A stretch of 64,000 nt of DNA from JAFAHD01 sp963772515 (GCA_963772515.1 CAVYXC010000005.1:186001-250000), one strand, 5' to 3'; positions 50,628 to 60,401 are shown, counted from the first letter of the stretch. Notes: generated from the sequence alone by a model not told the origin. Numbers and translations: made by a program.

Positions 50628-50951
50628 TTAAGGCCGCAGCGGACGCACCTCGATGATCTGGTCTCCCGCGGGCAGCATCCGCGCCTCGCCCCTCACAGGC
50701 GTGAGCTGTACCACCAATATGCACGACCCGATCAGGTCCTCGCGGACCTGCACCTGGCCCTCGTACAGGCGGTCGGAGCTTCGGGCGAGGACGTTGCGGC
50801 GAAAATCCGGCGCCGGCGGGCCGTTGGGCCGCACGAGGCCGGCTTCGCATTGGCCGACGAAGCCGTCGGCGAAGCGAACCGCCACGTTGAGGACGTCGCC
50901 CGGATTGTACACCTCGAGGTGCGGCGTGAACTCGATGCGCTCTATCTGCAT
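50628..50951 (-). CDS. Small beta-rich protein of unknown function
   Basis: 107 residues with alternating strands (FTPHLEVYNPGDVLNVAVRF, RLYEGQVQVREDLIGSCILV), no signal peptide and no recognised motif. The pattern resembles a small immunoglobulin-like or CARDB-like domain, a guess only. Upstream gene neighbour is the H1-like gene on the same strand; divergent from glcD. Confidence 0.55.
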   Translation of the reverse strand: MQIERIEFTPHLEVYNPGDVLNVAVRFADGFVGQCEAGLVRPNGPPAPDFRRNVLARSSDRLYEGQVQVREDLIGSCILVVQLTPVRGEARMLPAGDQIIEVRPLRP

Positions 50952-51035
50952 GAAGCGCGCCTACTGTTCGCCCCCCTTCCGGCGTGCCCTGCGGAGGTCG
51001 CGGGCGTCCGTGTGCGCGAAGTCTGAGCGTTGCTC

Positions 51036-52487
51036 ATGGACGCAGCTTTCATCAAACGTTTGCAGGGCATCGTCGGCGCAGCGCACACGCTGTCGGCGTC
51101 CGCGGATCTGCGCAACTACCAGTACGACGGTTCGGTGGACCAGGCGATGCCGGAGGTCGTGGTATTGCCGGGCAGCGCGGCTGAGGTCGCCGCGGTGGTG
51201 AGCGCGTGCAACGAGCGCGGCTATCCGTTCACGGCGCGCGGTGCGGGCACCGGACTCTCCGGTGGGGCCGTGCCTGAATCGGGCGGCGTGGTCATCTCGA
51301 CCGCGCGGCTGCACCGCATTCTCGAGGTCGACCTCGCCAACCGCTTCGCCATCGTCGAACCTGGGGTGGTGAACGCCGAGATCACGGCCGCCGTGAAGCA
51401 GCACGGCCTGTGCTTCATCCCCGACCCGTCCAGCCAAGCCGCGTGCACCATCGGCGGCAACATCGCCGAGAACTCCGGGGGACTGCACTGCTTGGCCTAT
51501 GGAGTCACCACCAATCACACGCTCGGCGTCGAGATCGTCACGCCTGAAGGCGAACTCGTCTGGCTTGGCGGCAAGACGCTCGACATGCCCGGCTACGACC
51601 TGCTCGGGCTGTTCGTGGGCTCGGAAGGCACGCTCGGCATCGCCACCAAGATCGTCGTCAAGCTCACGCCCGTCCAAGAAGCCGCGCGCACGATGATGGT
51701 CGTGTTCGAGTCGGTCGAGGATGCGTCGCAGTCGGTCTCGGCGATCATCGCGGGCGGCATCATCCCCGGTGCGCTCGAGATGATGGATCGCACCTCGACG
51801 CAAGCGGTCGAGGCGTTTGCGCATGCGGGCTTTCCGACCGACGCTGAAGCGATCCTCATCGTCGAAGTCGACGGTATGGCGGTCGCGGTCGACGAAGTCG
51901 CCGCCGACGTGCGCGACATCTGCCGGCGCAATCACGCGCGCGAAGTGCGCCTGGCGCAGACCGCCGACGAGCGCGATCGGATCTGGAAGGGTCGCAAGGG
52001 CGCGTTCGGCGCGATGGGTCGTCTCAGCCGCAACTTCTACGTGCAAGACGGCGTCATCCCGCGCAGCCTGCTGCCCGAGATGCTGCGCGAGATCGCCGCG
52101 ATCAGCGAGAAACACGGACTGCGGATCTGCAACGTCTTTCATGCCGGCGACGGCAACCTGCATCCGTTGATCCTGTTCGATGAGAGGAAGCCAGGCGACG
52201 TCGAACTGGCCGTCGTGGCCGGTGAGGAGATCCTGCGCGCCTGCATCGAGCGCGGCGGCAGCGTCTCGGGCGAGCACGGCATCGGCACCGAGAAGCGCGA
52301 TTGCATGGCGCTGCAGTTCTCGCCCGGCGACCTCGAACTGATGTCGCGCATCAAGGGCGTGTTCGGCAACACCGGCCTGTGCAATCCGCAGAAGATCTTT
52401 CCGACGTCGCGGCGCTGCGGCGAATCCTCGCGCCGGCTGCATCGCTTGGAGCCTGAGGTCGCGGCGGCGGCCGGGCAAGCGTTCTAG
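51036..52487 (+). CDS. glcD: Glycolate oxidase subunit GlcD (FAD-linked oxidase)
   Basis: About 483 residues from ATG 51036. PCMH-type FAD domain (VVVLPGSAAEVAAVV, FTARGAGTGLSGGAVP, IGGNIAENSGGLHCL, GSEGTLGIATKI) and a C-terminal FAD-oxidase domain with NVFHAGDGNLHPLI and GSVSGEHGIGTEKR. Catalyses glycolate (or D-lactate) oxidation to glyoxylate (pyruvate) with GlcE and GlcF, all encoded in order downstream. Confidence 0.92.
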   Translation: MDAAFIKRLQGIVGAAHTLSASADLRNYQYDGSVDQAMPEVVVLPGSAAEVAAVVSACNERGYPFTARGAGTGLSGGAVPESGGVVISTARLHRILEVDLANRFAIVEPGVVNAEITAAVKQHGLCFIPDPSSQAACTIGGNIAENSGGLHCLAYGVTTNHTLGVEIVTPEGELVWLGGKTLDMPGYDLLGLFVGSEGTLGIATKIVVKLTPVQEAARTMMVVFESVEDASQSVSAIIAGGIIPGALEMMDRTSTQAVEAFAHAGFPTDAEAILIVEVDGMAVAVDEVAADVRDICRRNHAREVRLAQTADERDRIWKGRKGAFGAMGRLSRNFYVQDGVIPRSLLPEMLREIAAISEKHGLRICNVFHAGDGNLHPLILFDERKPGDVELAVVAGEEILRACIERGGSVSGEHGIGTEKRDCMALQFSPGDLELMSRIKGVFGNTGLCNPQKIFPTSRRCGESSRRLHRLEPEVAAAAGQAF

Positions 52488-52493
52488 TTTATC

Positions 52494-53816
52494 GTGCTCG
52501 CATCCACGCCGTTCACCATCGCGTTGCGGGATGTTCTGGGCGAGCGTTTTCGCGTGCACCCAGACGACTGCGTGCGCTGCGCGGTCGGCGGCGCCGTGCC
52601 CAAACTCGTGCTTTCTCCGCGCACCCTCGACGAAGCTGCGCGCGCGGTGAAGATCATCGCCGGCGAGCGTGCGTCGGTCGTCATCCGCGGGGCCGGCACC
52701 AAATCGAATCGACCGCCGAAGCGTGCCGACATCGATGCGGTGATCGACACGTCGGAGCTGCGCGGCGTGCTCGAGCACAAGCCGGGCGATCTGACCGCGA
52801 CGGTCGCTGCCGGAACCCCGTTACAAGATTTGCAGTTCGCCCTGCGCCGCTATGGCCAGTTCTTTCCGTGCGATGCGCCCTTCGGCGCGAGCGCGAGTCT
52901 GGGCGGCACGCTGGCGGCCAACGCCAACGGCGCGCTCCGCCAGCGGTACGGCGCGCTGCGCGACAACGTGCTGGGCATGCGGCTTGCGCTCTCGGACGGT
53001 CTGGTCGCGTTCAGCGGTGCGAAGGTCGTCAAGAGCGTCGCAGGTTACGACACGCACAAGGCCTTCATCGGATCGCGCGGCACGCTGGGGCTCATCGGCG
53101 AGGTGACGATCAAAGTCGCGCCGCTGCCGGCGACGCAGCGCTTGTTGGTCGCGTCGTTCGACGATTGTGCTGCGGCGTGTTCGGCAGCCAGGACGATTGC
53201 GGGGTCGCCGCTGTTCGTCATGGCCATGACGCTGCATGACGCGGGCGCTGCTGCTCGCGTGCCGGCGCTGCGCGCTTCGGGCGCGCCGCCGTGGACGCTG
53301 ACCGTGCGTTGCGGCGGCTCGCGCGTCACGACAGTCGCGCAATTCGACGGCGCGGCAGCGCTGTGCAAGGAAGCGGGCAGCACTGCGCTGCGCGACATCC
53401 CGGCAGAGCTGGTCGAACCGCTATGGGCCGACATCGCCGAGCTGAGCGCTGGGTCTGCGTATGACCCGCAAGCGTTCGTGATCGCCAAGTTCGTGGCGCC
53501 GCCCGCTCAGACGCACACGCTCGCCGGCGCCGTGAGAACCGCATGGCCGGAGGCGCAGATCAGCGCGCACCCATATGCCGGCGTGCTCTTGGCGCATGTG
53601 CCAATCGCATCGGCCTCGCCTCAGCCTGGTGCGCTGTGGCACGCGTGCGCCGACAACCAATGGACGGTCGAGTTCTTGTCGGCGCCGCACACACGCGCGC
53701 AGGAATTCATCGCGCCCCTTCCCGCCGGGCTTCCGATGAAACTGCAACGGCGCCTCAAGGCGGCGCTCGACCCGGCCGGCACGTTCGACGCGGGTGGATT
53801 CATCGGTGGCATCTGA
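52494..53816 (+). CDS. glcE: Glycolate oxidase subunit GlcE (FAD-binding)
   Basis: 440 residues from GTG 52494, six bases after glcD. A second PCMH-type FAD-binding chain: SVVIRGAGTKSN, LGGTLAANANGALRQRYGALRD, VKSVAGYDTHKAFIGSRGTLG. It lacks the histidine-rich catalytic motif of GlcD and is the auxiliary flavin subunit. Its end overlaps the start of glcF. Confidence 0.91.
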   Translation: MLASTPFTIALRDVLGERFRVHPDDCVRCAVGGAVPKLVLSPRTLDEAARAVKIIAGERASVVIRGAGTKSNRPPKRADIDAVIDTSELRGVLEHKPGDLTATVAAGTPLQDLQFALRRYGQFFPCDAPFGASASLGGTLAANANGALRQRYGALRDNVLGMRLALSDGLVAFSGAKVVKSVAGYDTHKAFIGSRGTLGLIGEVTIKVAPLPATQRLLVASFDDCAAACSAARTIAGSPLFVMAMTLHDAGAAARVPALRASGAPPWTLTVRCGGSRVTTVAQFDGAAALCKEAGSTALRDIPAELVEPLWADIAELSAGSAYDPQAFVIAKFVAPPAQTHTLAGAVRTAWPEAQISAHPYAGVLLAHVPIASASPQPGALWHACADNQWTVEFLSAPHTRAQEFIAPLPAGLPMKLQRRLKAALDPAGTFDAGGFIGGI

Positions 53817-55119
53817 GCCGCTGAGCAAACCGATCGGCTACGCCGGTCCGGAGCGCCCTGCCGACGACGACCTGAGCAAGTGCACGCGCTGCGGTCTGTG
53901 CGAACAGGCCTGTCCGACGTACCGCGAGCTGCGTGAGGAACCCGACTCGCCGCGGGGCCGTGTCTTCCTTATGAAGCAGGTGGCCGACGGCTTCGCGGAC
54001 ATCGACGAACCTCTGGCAGAGCACCTGTACCTGTGCCTGGGCTGCCGGGCGTGCGAGACTGCGTGCCCATCAGGCGTGCCCTACGGGCGCCTGCTCGAAT
54101 ACACGCGCTTCCAGATCGAACAGCGCGGCGAGTTGACGCCCCAGCGGCGCGGTTGGCGCCGCTTCCGGCATATCGCGTTCGAACGGCTGCTGCCGAACGA
54201 GGGGCTGTTCAAGCTCGCGATGGCGCCCGCGCAAGTGCTGCAGCGCCTCCCGTGGCTCGCATCGTTCGCCGCTGCGATAGCGCCCGGCCGCGCGCGCAAG
54301 CTGCTCGATATGATCCCGCGCAACGGCGCAGCCACCCACGGCGCGCTGCCTGAGACGATCCCCGCCGAAGGCGAGCGGCGCGCGCGCATCGGCTTATTCA
54401 CCGGCTGCGTCATGGGCTCGCTATTCGGGCACGTGCACGAGTCGTTGGCGCGCGTCTTGCGGCACAACGGCTGCGACGTCATCGTGGCGCGCGGACAGTG
54501 GTGCTGCGGCGCGCTCAACGTGCACGCCGGCGAACGCGCCTATGCGAAAGAGATGGCAAAGCGCAACATCGACGTGTTCGAGCGCGCACAGGTCGACGCC
54601 ATCGTGCTCGACTCCGCCGGCTGCGGGGCGATCATGAAAGAGTACGGCGAGCTGCTGCGCGACGATCCGCAGTATGCGCAACGCGGTGCGGCCTTCGCGC
54701 TGAAGGTCAAAGATGCGAGCGAGCTGCTCTTCGACCTCGGCCTGCGCACCGATTTCGGCTCGCTGCGAAAACGCATCACCTATCAAGACGCGTGCCATCT
54801 CGCCCATGGACAAGGCGTGCGCAGCCAGCCGCGCGCGCTGCTCCGGCAGATCCCCGGCGTCGACTACGTCGAACTCGCGAACGCCGATCGCTGCTGCGGT
54901 GCGGCCGGCGTCTACAGCCTCACGCAGCCGGAGATGTCGTCAAAGATCCTTGAAGAGAAGCTCGACGCGATCGAGGACGCCAACGCGGATTACCTGGTCA
55001 CCGGCAACCCAGGCTGCCACATGCAGATCCAGGCGGGCATGCTCGAACGCGGCATGCGCACCAAGGTCAAACACCTAGCGGAAGTGCTCGACGAAGCGTA
55101 CGCGGCGAAGCCCCTGTAG
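53806..55119 (+). CDS. glcF: Glycolate oxidase iron-sulfur subunit GlcF
   Basis: 437 residues from GTG 53806 (GTG 53794 also in frame). Two 4Fe-4S motifs, CTRCGLCEQACP (about 26) and CLGCRACETACP (about 77), then two cysteine-rich CCG domains (QWCCGALNVHAGE; ADRCCGAAGVYSL). Passes electrons from the flavin subunits to the membrane quinone pool. The TAG stop is directly followed by the palindrome; the flank CCTGTAG matches that of the TlpA-like gene. Confidence 0.91.
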   Translation: MASEPLSKPIGYAGPERPADDDLSKCTRCGLCEQACPTYRELREEPDSPRGRVFLMKQVADGFADIDEPLAEHLYLCLGCRACETACPSGVPYGRLLEYTRFQIEQRGELTPQRRGWRRFRHIAFERLLPNEGLFKLAMAPAQVLQRLPWLASFAAAIAPGRARKLLDMIPRNGAATHGALPETIPAEGERRARIGLFTGCVMGSLFGHVHESLARVLRHNGCDVIVARGQWCCGALNVHAGERAYAKEMAKRNIDVFERAQVDAIVLDSAGCGAIMKEYGELLRDDPQYAQRGAAFALKVKDASELLFDLGLRTDFGSLRKRITYQDACHLAHGQGVRSQPRALLRQIPGVDYVELANADRCCGAAGVYSLTQPEMSSKILEEKLDAIEDANADYLVTGNPGCHMQIQAGMLERGMRTKVKHLAEVLDEAYAAKPL

Positions 55120-55156
55120 CGGTCGAATTTATTCGACCGTCGAATTTATTCGACCG
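55120..55156. repeat. Tandem copies of the dispersed palindrome between two stop codons
   Basis: One full copy at 55120-55139 is followed by a 17-base direct repeat of its right part (TCGAATTTATTCGACCG, 55140-55156). The block exactly fills the gap between the glcF TAG (55117-55119) and the TGA of the convergent lipoprotein gene (55157-55159). Confidence 0.9.
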
Positions 55157-55498
55157 TCAACTCAAGCTCAGACTGACGTTTTGGATGGTCGTCGTGTCTG
55201 GGGCGATCGTCGCGCTGCCGGTGAACGTCTGATAGCCCGGTGCGGTCACGGTATAGACGATGGAACCAGCTGGGATGCCCGTGATTTGATAGAAGCCGGT
55301 TCCGTCGGCCGTGCCGGTGTGGTACGAATTGTCCGTCGGGGTGACGGTGATGATCGCGCCGCCCACGGGCCCGGACGGCCCGGTCACGACGCCTTGGAGT
55401 GTCCCGGGTTTGGTGGTATCGGTCGGAGTCGCCTTGAGGACGTTACAGCCTGTGGCGAGGACCAATACAATGACGATAAGTCCAATAGAGCGGAACAC
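55157..55498 (-). CDS. Small lipoprotein with carboxypeptidase-regulatory-like domain
   Basis: 113 residues with a lipobox (VLATGC) and a single beta-sandwich of the carboxypeptidase-regulatory/PEGA type: GTLQGVVTGPSGPVGGAIITV, GTADGTGFYQITGIPAGS and TVTAPGYQTFTGSATI (separate strands). Probably anchored in the envelope for surface binding. No partner is apparent. Divergent from the GGDEF gene. Confidence 0.8.
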   Translation of the reverse strand: MFRSIGLIVIVLVLATGCNVLKATPTDTTKPGTLQGVVTGPSGPVGGAIITVTPTDNSYHTGTADGTGFYQITGIPAGSIVYTVTAPGYQTFTGSATIAPDTTTIQNVSLSLS

Positions 55499-55601
55499 AG
55501 CGGCTGCGGCTTCGGTCAGCCTTCCTAGGCCCCCTTGGGCTTGGTCGGCCGCTCGGTAAGAAATGTCACAAAACCGCGTTGTGCCGAGTCACATAGAGAA
55601 C

Positions 55602-55615
55602 TCCGGTTAACCGGA
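55602..55615. promoter_or_regulatory. 14-bp perfect palindrome upstream of the cyclic-di-GMP gene
   Basis: TCCGGTTAACCGGA, 15 bases before the codon at 55630 and within the divergent gap with the lipoprotein. Could be an operator or a short hairpin; no cognate regulator is known. Confidence 0.4.
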
Positions 55616-55941
55616 ACAGGACGTGAGCGATTAAGAATCTGCCGCAGCCAGGGAAAGGCGTTCCCTCGGCGTGGAGGCCGGCCACTCCGCCGGCGACAAC
55701 GGGATTCAACCCGCTGCTCCGCTCCGAATCGGCGACGCTTCCCTGGGAGTCGTCATTTTACGCGCAGCTGCTCTCGCTTGCCGCAGGGCACCCGGAAGAA
55801 CAGTTCTTCAGCCACGTCCACACCGCGCTGCGCTCGTACATCGACACCCCGATCCTTGTCGCCGCTACCGCTGATCCGACCGCGCGCGACGGATTCCGGA
55901 TCCGCTATCAGCGCAATCTCGACGATCGCAACTCGCTGCCG

Positions 55942-58335
55942 GTGATCGAGCGCGGCTTCATCGCGCAGGCGATGCGCGCCGGCCGGGCGCTGCAGTTCGG
56001 CCGTCCGGCCAATGCGCCGCAAACGCTGGCGAGCCGCGGCAACATGCTCACCAACATCGGCTCGGTCATCATCGCGCCGATCCGCAATGACGGACGCAAT
56101 CTCGGCTACATCGCCACGCGCAATCCGCGCGACGGCGTCTTCGGCGAGAAAGAGCTCGAATTCGTCGCGGCGGCGGCCGATGTCGGCGCGCTGGTCGTGC
56201 GCAACAAGAACGCTGCCGAAGAGGCGCGTGCGCGCAGCCAAGAGCTGCGGCTCATGCTCGAGACCGCACGAGCGCTCGCATCGGAGCGCGATCTGCGCCG
56301 TCTCTTCCATCGTTTGCACCGGCTGCTGGGTGGCGTGCTCGACGCTTCGACGTTCTGGGTCGCGCTGGGTTCGTGGGAACAGGGGCTCATGACGATCCCC
56401 TACTGCGTCGACCACTACCGGGTGCTCGACGTCGTCGACCCGATGCCGCTGCAAGGCTCTTTGTGCGGCCAGGTGTTCCGCGAAGGCGTGCCGTTGCTCA
56501 TGCGCACGCCCGAGGACTGGAAACCGTTCCCCGTCATCATGCACGGCGATGCGAGCAGCGAGGACGTCATCTCGGCGCTCGTCGTGCCGATGAGCATCGG
56601 CGCGCGCACGATCGGCGTGATCTCGGTGCAGAGCTCGCGTCCGCACGCATATACCGAACGCGATCGCGACCTGGTGGTCGCCGTCGCCGAACAAGCTGCA
56701 ATTGCCGTCGAGAATTCGCAGGCAGTCGTGCAGGCCGACCAACGGGCGCGCGAACTGAAGATGCTCTCTGAGGTCTCGCGAGCGCTCGCCGCGCAGCTCA
56801 GCTTGAACACGCTCTACCAGACGGTGTGCGAAGAGGTGCGCCGCGTGATCGAAGCGCCCGGTTTCTTCGTCGCCCTGCGCACCGAAGACGGCAACGCCCT
56901 GCACATGGAGTATTTCATCGAGGGCAACAACGTCATGGAGGTCGGCGACACGCCGATGAAGAGCTCGATCGCCGAGCGCGTCATGGCGTCCAATCGCACG
57001 CTGGTGTTCCAGACGCTCGAAGAGATCGACAACCAGCCGCACGGCGTCATCGGCACCGACAACGTCAGCAACGTGCGCTCGCTGGCCATGGCTCCGCTGC
57101 GGCTTGGCAACAAGTGCATCGGCGTGATGTCCGCGCAAGCGTACCGCGAGAACGCGTACGACGACTCCAGCGTGCGCCTGCTCACCGCCATCGCCGAGCA
57201 GCTCGCCGTGGCCGTCCAAAACGCGCAGCTGTATGACCAAGCCGAGTCGCGCGCCGACCGCGATCCGCTCACCGGCGTCTTCCATCACCGCTATCTGAAG
57301 ACGCGGCTCGAAGAAGAGCTGCGCCGTTCGCGCACCAACGGCCAGGCCGTCGCGGTGGTCATGATGGACCTCGACAATTTCAAGAACGTCAACGACACGT
57401 ATGGCCACCTCGTCGGCGATGACGCGCTCAAGATGGTCACCGGCGTGGTGATGGGCGCCGTGCGCTCCACCGACGTCGTAGGCCGCTATGGCGGCGACGA
57501 GTTCATGGTCGTGCTGCCCGAGACCACGCGCGAGCAGACCGAGAGCATCATCAACCGCGTTACGGCCGAGCTCGAGGAGCGCGATTTGCGACTCGCGGAC
57601 GGAGCCGCCATCCCCGTGAAGTGCTCGATCGGCTACGCGCTGTTCCCGCTCGACGCCGACACGCCGGCGGACTTGATCGCCAAGGCCGACGCCGCATTGT
57701 ACCAGAGCAAACGCATGGGCCGGCCGGCGACGCGCCTGCAGCGCGTCGGTACCACACAGCTGCGCTTGGAAGGCGACTTCGGACCGGTTTCCGAGCTCCT
57801 TGCCGCGTTGCTGGCGCGCGATCGCTCGACCCGCAGCCACCTCGAGCACGTGAACCGCGTGGCCCGCGAGTTCGGAAACGTGCTGCAGCTCGAGAAGGCC
57901 GACATGGACTCACTGCTGCGCGCGTCCGTGCTTCACGACGTCGGCAAGATCGCATTGCCTGCGCCGCTGCTGGCCAAGCCGGGCCGATTGGCGCCTGAAG
58001 AGTACGAATTGGTCAAGCGGCACGTCACAATCGGCGCGACGCTCATCGAGAACATCCCCGGCTTTGCCGATGCCGCCAAAGCGGTCAAGTACCATCACGA
58101 GCGATACGACGGCAAGGGCTACCCGGAGGGACTCAAGGGCGAGCACATCCCGCTGCTGGCGCGCATCGTCTCGCTCATCGACGCCTATTCGGCGATGGTC
58201 ATCGACCGGCCGTACCATAAGCGCATCGAGTACGATCAGGCCGTGCGCGAGCTGCGCCAGCGCGGCGGCACGCAATTCGACCCCAAACTGGTCGAGAAGT
58301 TCGTCTCGCTCGTCGAATCGGGTGGAGGCCGCTAG
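55942..58335 (+). CDS. Multi-GAF protein with GGDEF and HD-GYP domains (cyclic-di-GMP turnover); N-terminus extends upstream without a standard start
   Basis: 797 residues from GTG 55942. The same frame stays open back to 55627 and looks coding (LPWESSFYAQLLSLAAGHPE, ILVAATADPTARDGFRIRYQ). The upstream part has no ATG, GTG or TTG; ATT at 55630 lies 8 bases after AGGA, so a non-canonical start or upstream frameshift is likely. Domains: GAF regions (about 1-90, 110-265 and 275-430), then a diguanylate cyclase domain with intact GGDEF (RYGGDEFMVVLPE, about 518) preceded by the RxxD inhibitory site (RSTD, five residues before), then HD-GYP (LHDVGKIALP, YHHERYDGKGYPEGL). It could both make and degrade cyclic-di-GMP in response to GAF ligands. 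Confidence 0.85.
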   Translation: MIERGFIAQAMRAGRALQFGRPANAPQTLASRGNMLTNIGSVIIAPIRNDGRNLGYIATRNPRDGVFGEKELEFVAAAADVGALVVRNKNAAEEARARSQELRLMLETARALASERDLRRLFHRLHRLLGGVLDASTFWVALGSWEQGLMTIPYCVDHYRVLDVVDPMPLQGSLCGQVFREGVPLLMRTPEDWKPFPVIMHGDASSEDVISALVVPMSIGARTIGVISVQSSRPHAYTERDRDLVVAVAEQAAIAVENSQAVVQADQRARELKMLSEVSRALAAQLSLNTLYQTVCEEVRRVIEAPGFFVALRTEDGNALHMEYFIEGNNVMEVGDTPMKSSIAERVMASNRTLVFQTLEEIDNQPHGVIGTDNVSNVRSLAMAPLRLGNKCIGVMSAQAYRENAYDDSSVRLLTAIAEQLAVAVQNAQLYDQAESRADRDPLTGVFHHRYLKTRLEEELRRSRTNGQAVAVVMMDLDNFKNVNDTYGHLVGDDALKMVTGVVMGAVRSTDVVGRYGGDEFMVVLPETTREQTESIINRVTAELEERDLRLADGAAIPVKCSIGYALFPLDADTPADLIAKADAALYQSKRMGRPATRLQRVGTTQLRLEGDFGPVSELLAALLARDRSTRSHLEHVNRVAREFGNVLQLEKADMDSLLRASVLHDVGKIALPAPLLAKPGRLAPEEYELVKRHVTIGATLIENIPGFADAAKAVKYHHERYDGKGYPEGLKGEHIPLLARIVSLIDAYSAMVIDRPYHKRIEYDQAVRELRQRGGTQFDPKLVEKFVSLVESGGGR

Positions 58336-58361
58336 CTAGCTCCAGCGCGAACGAAGCGCGC

Positions 58362-58997
58362 GTGGAGATCCATTTCGCCATCACCGCGTTTGCCACGGCG
58401 CTGACCATCATCGATCCGGTCGGCATGGTGCCGTTGTCGCTTTCGGTGACCGCGTCGGCGCCTCCCGACGCGCGCCGCAAGATGATCGACCGCGCGGTCA
58501 TCGTGGCCGCCGCGGTCATCTATTTCATGGCGCTGGTGGGGCGCTACGTGCTCACCTATCTGAACATCACGCTGCCGGCGTTCTCCATAGCCGGCGGCAT
58601 CCTGCTGCTACTCATCTCGATCGACATGCTGTTCGCGCGGCCGTCGGGCGCACGCGCCAAGCCCGAAGAAGAGCGCGAAGCGATCGAGCGCGAGAACGCG
58701 GCGGTTTTCCCGCTCGCCATCCCGATGATCGCGGGGCCCGGCACGATCGCGACAGTGCTCTTGTTGGTGAGTTTGAGCCGCGGCGACACGGCGCGCACCA
58801 CGATCGTATATGCTGCCTATGCCCTGGCGCTTTTGCTGACCTGGCTCTGCATGCGTGGCGCGACGCTCGTGCTCAAATGGATCGGCCGGACCGGCGTGGG
58901 TGTGCTCACCCGCTTGCTCGGCATCATCCTTTCCGCGCTGGCGATCCAATTCATCATCAACGGGTTGTCACAAACGCCGCTCTTCCACCACGGCTAA
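58362..58997 (+). CDS. MarC family membrane protein
   Basis: 211 residues from GTG 58362 with six predicted helices. MarC signatures are ALTIIDPVGMVPLSL near the start and PLAIPMIAGPGTIATVLLL in the middle. Inner-membrane protein of unknown function, no longer believed to be a drug exporter. Ends in a four-base overlap with the convergent antiporter. Confidence 0.9.
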   Translation: MEIHFAITAFATALTIIDPVGMVPLSLSVTASAPPDARRKMIDRAVIVAAAVIYFMALVGRYVLTYLNITLPAFSIAGGILLLLISIDMLFARPSGARAKPEEEREAIERENAAVFPLAIPMIAGPGTIATVLLLVSLSRGDTARTTIVYAAYALALLLTWLCMRGATLVLKWIGRTGVGVLTRLLGIILSALAIQFIINGLSQTPLFHHG

Positions 58998-60178
58998 ATC
59001 TCGATCTCCTCGAGCCCGCCCGACTCGGCCTCACGCACCTCCTGGGTCGGCGGGAAGTGCACCTGCGCGATCAGCGTGGGGACAATCGCGGTGGCGATGA
59101 CGACCGTGACCAGGGCGCTGTACTGCAGCTGGTCGATGTAGTGGTGGCTCAGACCGTAGAGCGACGAGATGGTGCCAAAGGTCAGCCCGGTCGCCATCAT
59201 GAGCGTCAGATACGTGGCGTCGGTGGCGGAGTAACGGAAGCCGCGCGCCACGGGCCAGACGCCGAGGATCTTCGCCACGACCTTGACGGCGAACAACGCC
59301 AAGATCGTCTTGAACGCGGCGAGCACCTGGATGAGCGAGACCAGCGTACCGGCCTTGATGAAGTAGAACGGCGTCAGCAAGCTCATCGTGGTCGTCCGTA
59401 AGCGCCGCGCGAACTCGATGTGCGACAGCAAGAAGCCGGCCGAAGCGAATCCCAACACGTACGCCGGCAACACGCCCTCGCTCTTCGCCAGGGTCGCCAG
59501 GCCTGCCAGCGCGAGGATGATGGCGAACAGCAGCCGGGTGCCGGGTTCGCTTACCCGGTCGCCCATCTTCACGAACGCCGCCGGCAGATATTTGGGCACC
59601 AGCAGCACGGCGACGACCGATACCCCGATGAACAGCGCCAGCCAGGCGTCGTAGTTGGCGAACAACAGCGCCAGCGCCAGCACGGTGCCCAAGTCGGTGA
59701 TGAAACATGCGGCCAGGATGAGCTGTCCGAACTCCTTGCCGGCGAGCCCCGATTCGAGCATTACGGCGTAGACCACGGCGACCGAGGTCGTCGACATCGC
59801 GACACCGGCGACTTTCGACGCGTCCGTCGACCAGTGCCCGACGAATAGCGCATAGCAAAGCACGCCGAGGAACGGCAAGGCGAATGAGACCGCACCGATG
59901 AGGACGGCGGGGCGCCACTGGCGGCGCAACACTTCAGGATTGATCTCGGCTCCGGCGAGATAGGTCAACATGATGCTGCCGAAGCCTGCGACGAAGTCAA
60001 TCCAGCTGTTGGTCGTCAGCGCGATGAGATTGCCGGCCAATATCCCCAGCGCGATCTCGACGAGCGCGGCAGAGATCTTCAGGCGTATGGAGATGAATGC
60101 GCCGGCGAAAGCAAGCGTCATCCACGCTGCGGCGACGAGCCACGTGTTATCGAGAAACGACGAATTGAATAGATGCAC
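58994..60178 (-). CDS. Cation:proton antiporter (CPA2/KefB-like)
   Basis: 394 residues, about 12 transmembrane segments matching the Na+/H+ exchanger domain (ALVEIALGILAGNLIAL; MLTYLAGAEINPEVLRRQW; GVAMSTTSVAVVYAVMLESG; ACFITDLGTVLALALLF). No C-terminal RCK/TrkA regulatory domain is present. Exchanges Na+ or K+ for protons. Start ATG 60178. Confidence 0.88.
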   Translation of the reverse strand: MHLFNSSFLDNTWLVAAAWMTLAFAGAFISIRLKISAALVEIALGILAGNLIALTTNSWIDFVAGFGSIMLTYLAGAEINPEVLRRQWRPAVLIGAVSFALPFLGVLCYALFVGHWSTDASKVAGVAMSTTSVAVVYAVMLESGLAGKEFGQLILAACFITDLGTVLALALLFANYDAWLALFIGVSVVAVLLVPKYLPAAFVKMGDRVSEPGTRLLFAIILALAGLATLAKSEGVLPAYVLGFASAGFLLSHIEFARRLRTTTMSLLTPFYFIKAGTLVSLIQVLAAFKTILALFAVKVVAKILGVWPVARGFRYSATDATYLTLMMATGLTFGTISSLYGLSHHYIDQLQYSALVTVVIATAIVPTLIAQVHFPPTQEVREAESGGLEEIEI

Positions 60179-60401
60179 GACGGCCTCCCAAGCTATAGCT
60201 CATTGCGAGTGCTCAGGAGTCATCGGCCGAGATCGGCGGTTTGGGCCTGTGAGAGCGCGCGGGCGGACTCCACCGCCGCATTGGTCGATTACTTTTGGGC
60301 CTAGCGTTGGACTTCCGCCACATGGCGCACGTCCCGCATACGGTACGTTATCTAGTATACATTCGAGCGCCATATGCTATACAATCGGAGCGTGAATTTC
60401 G

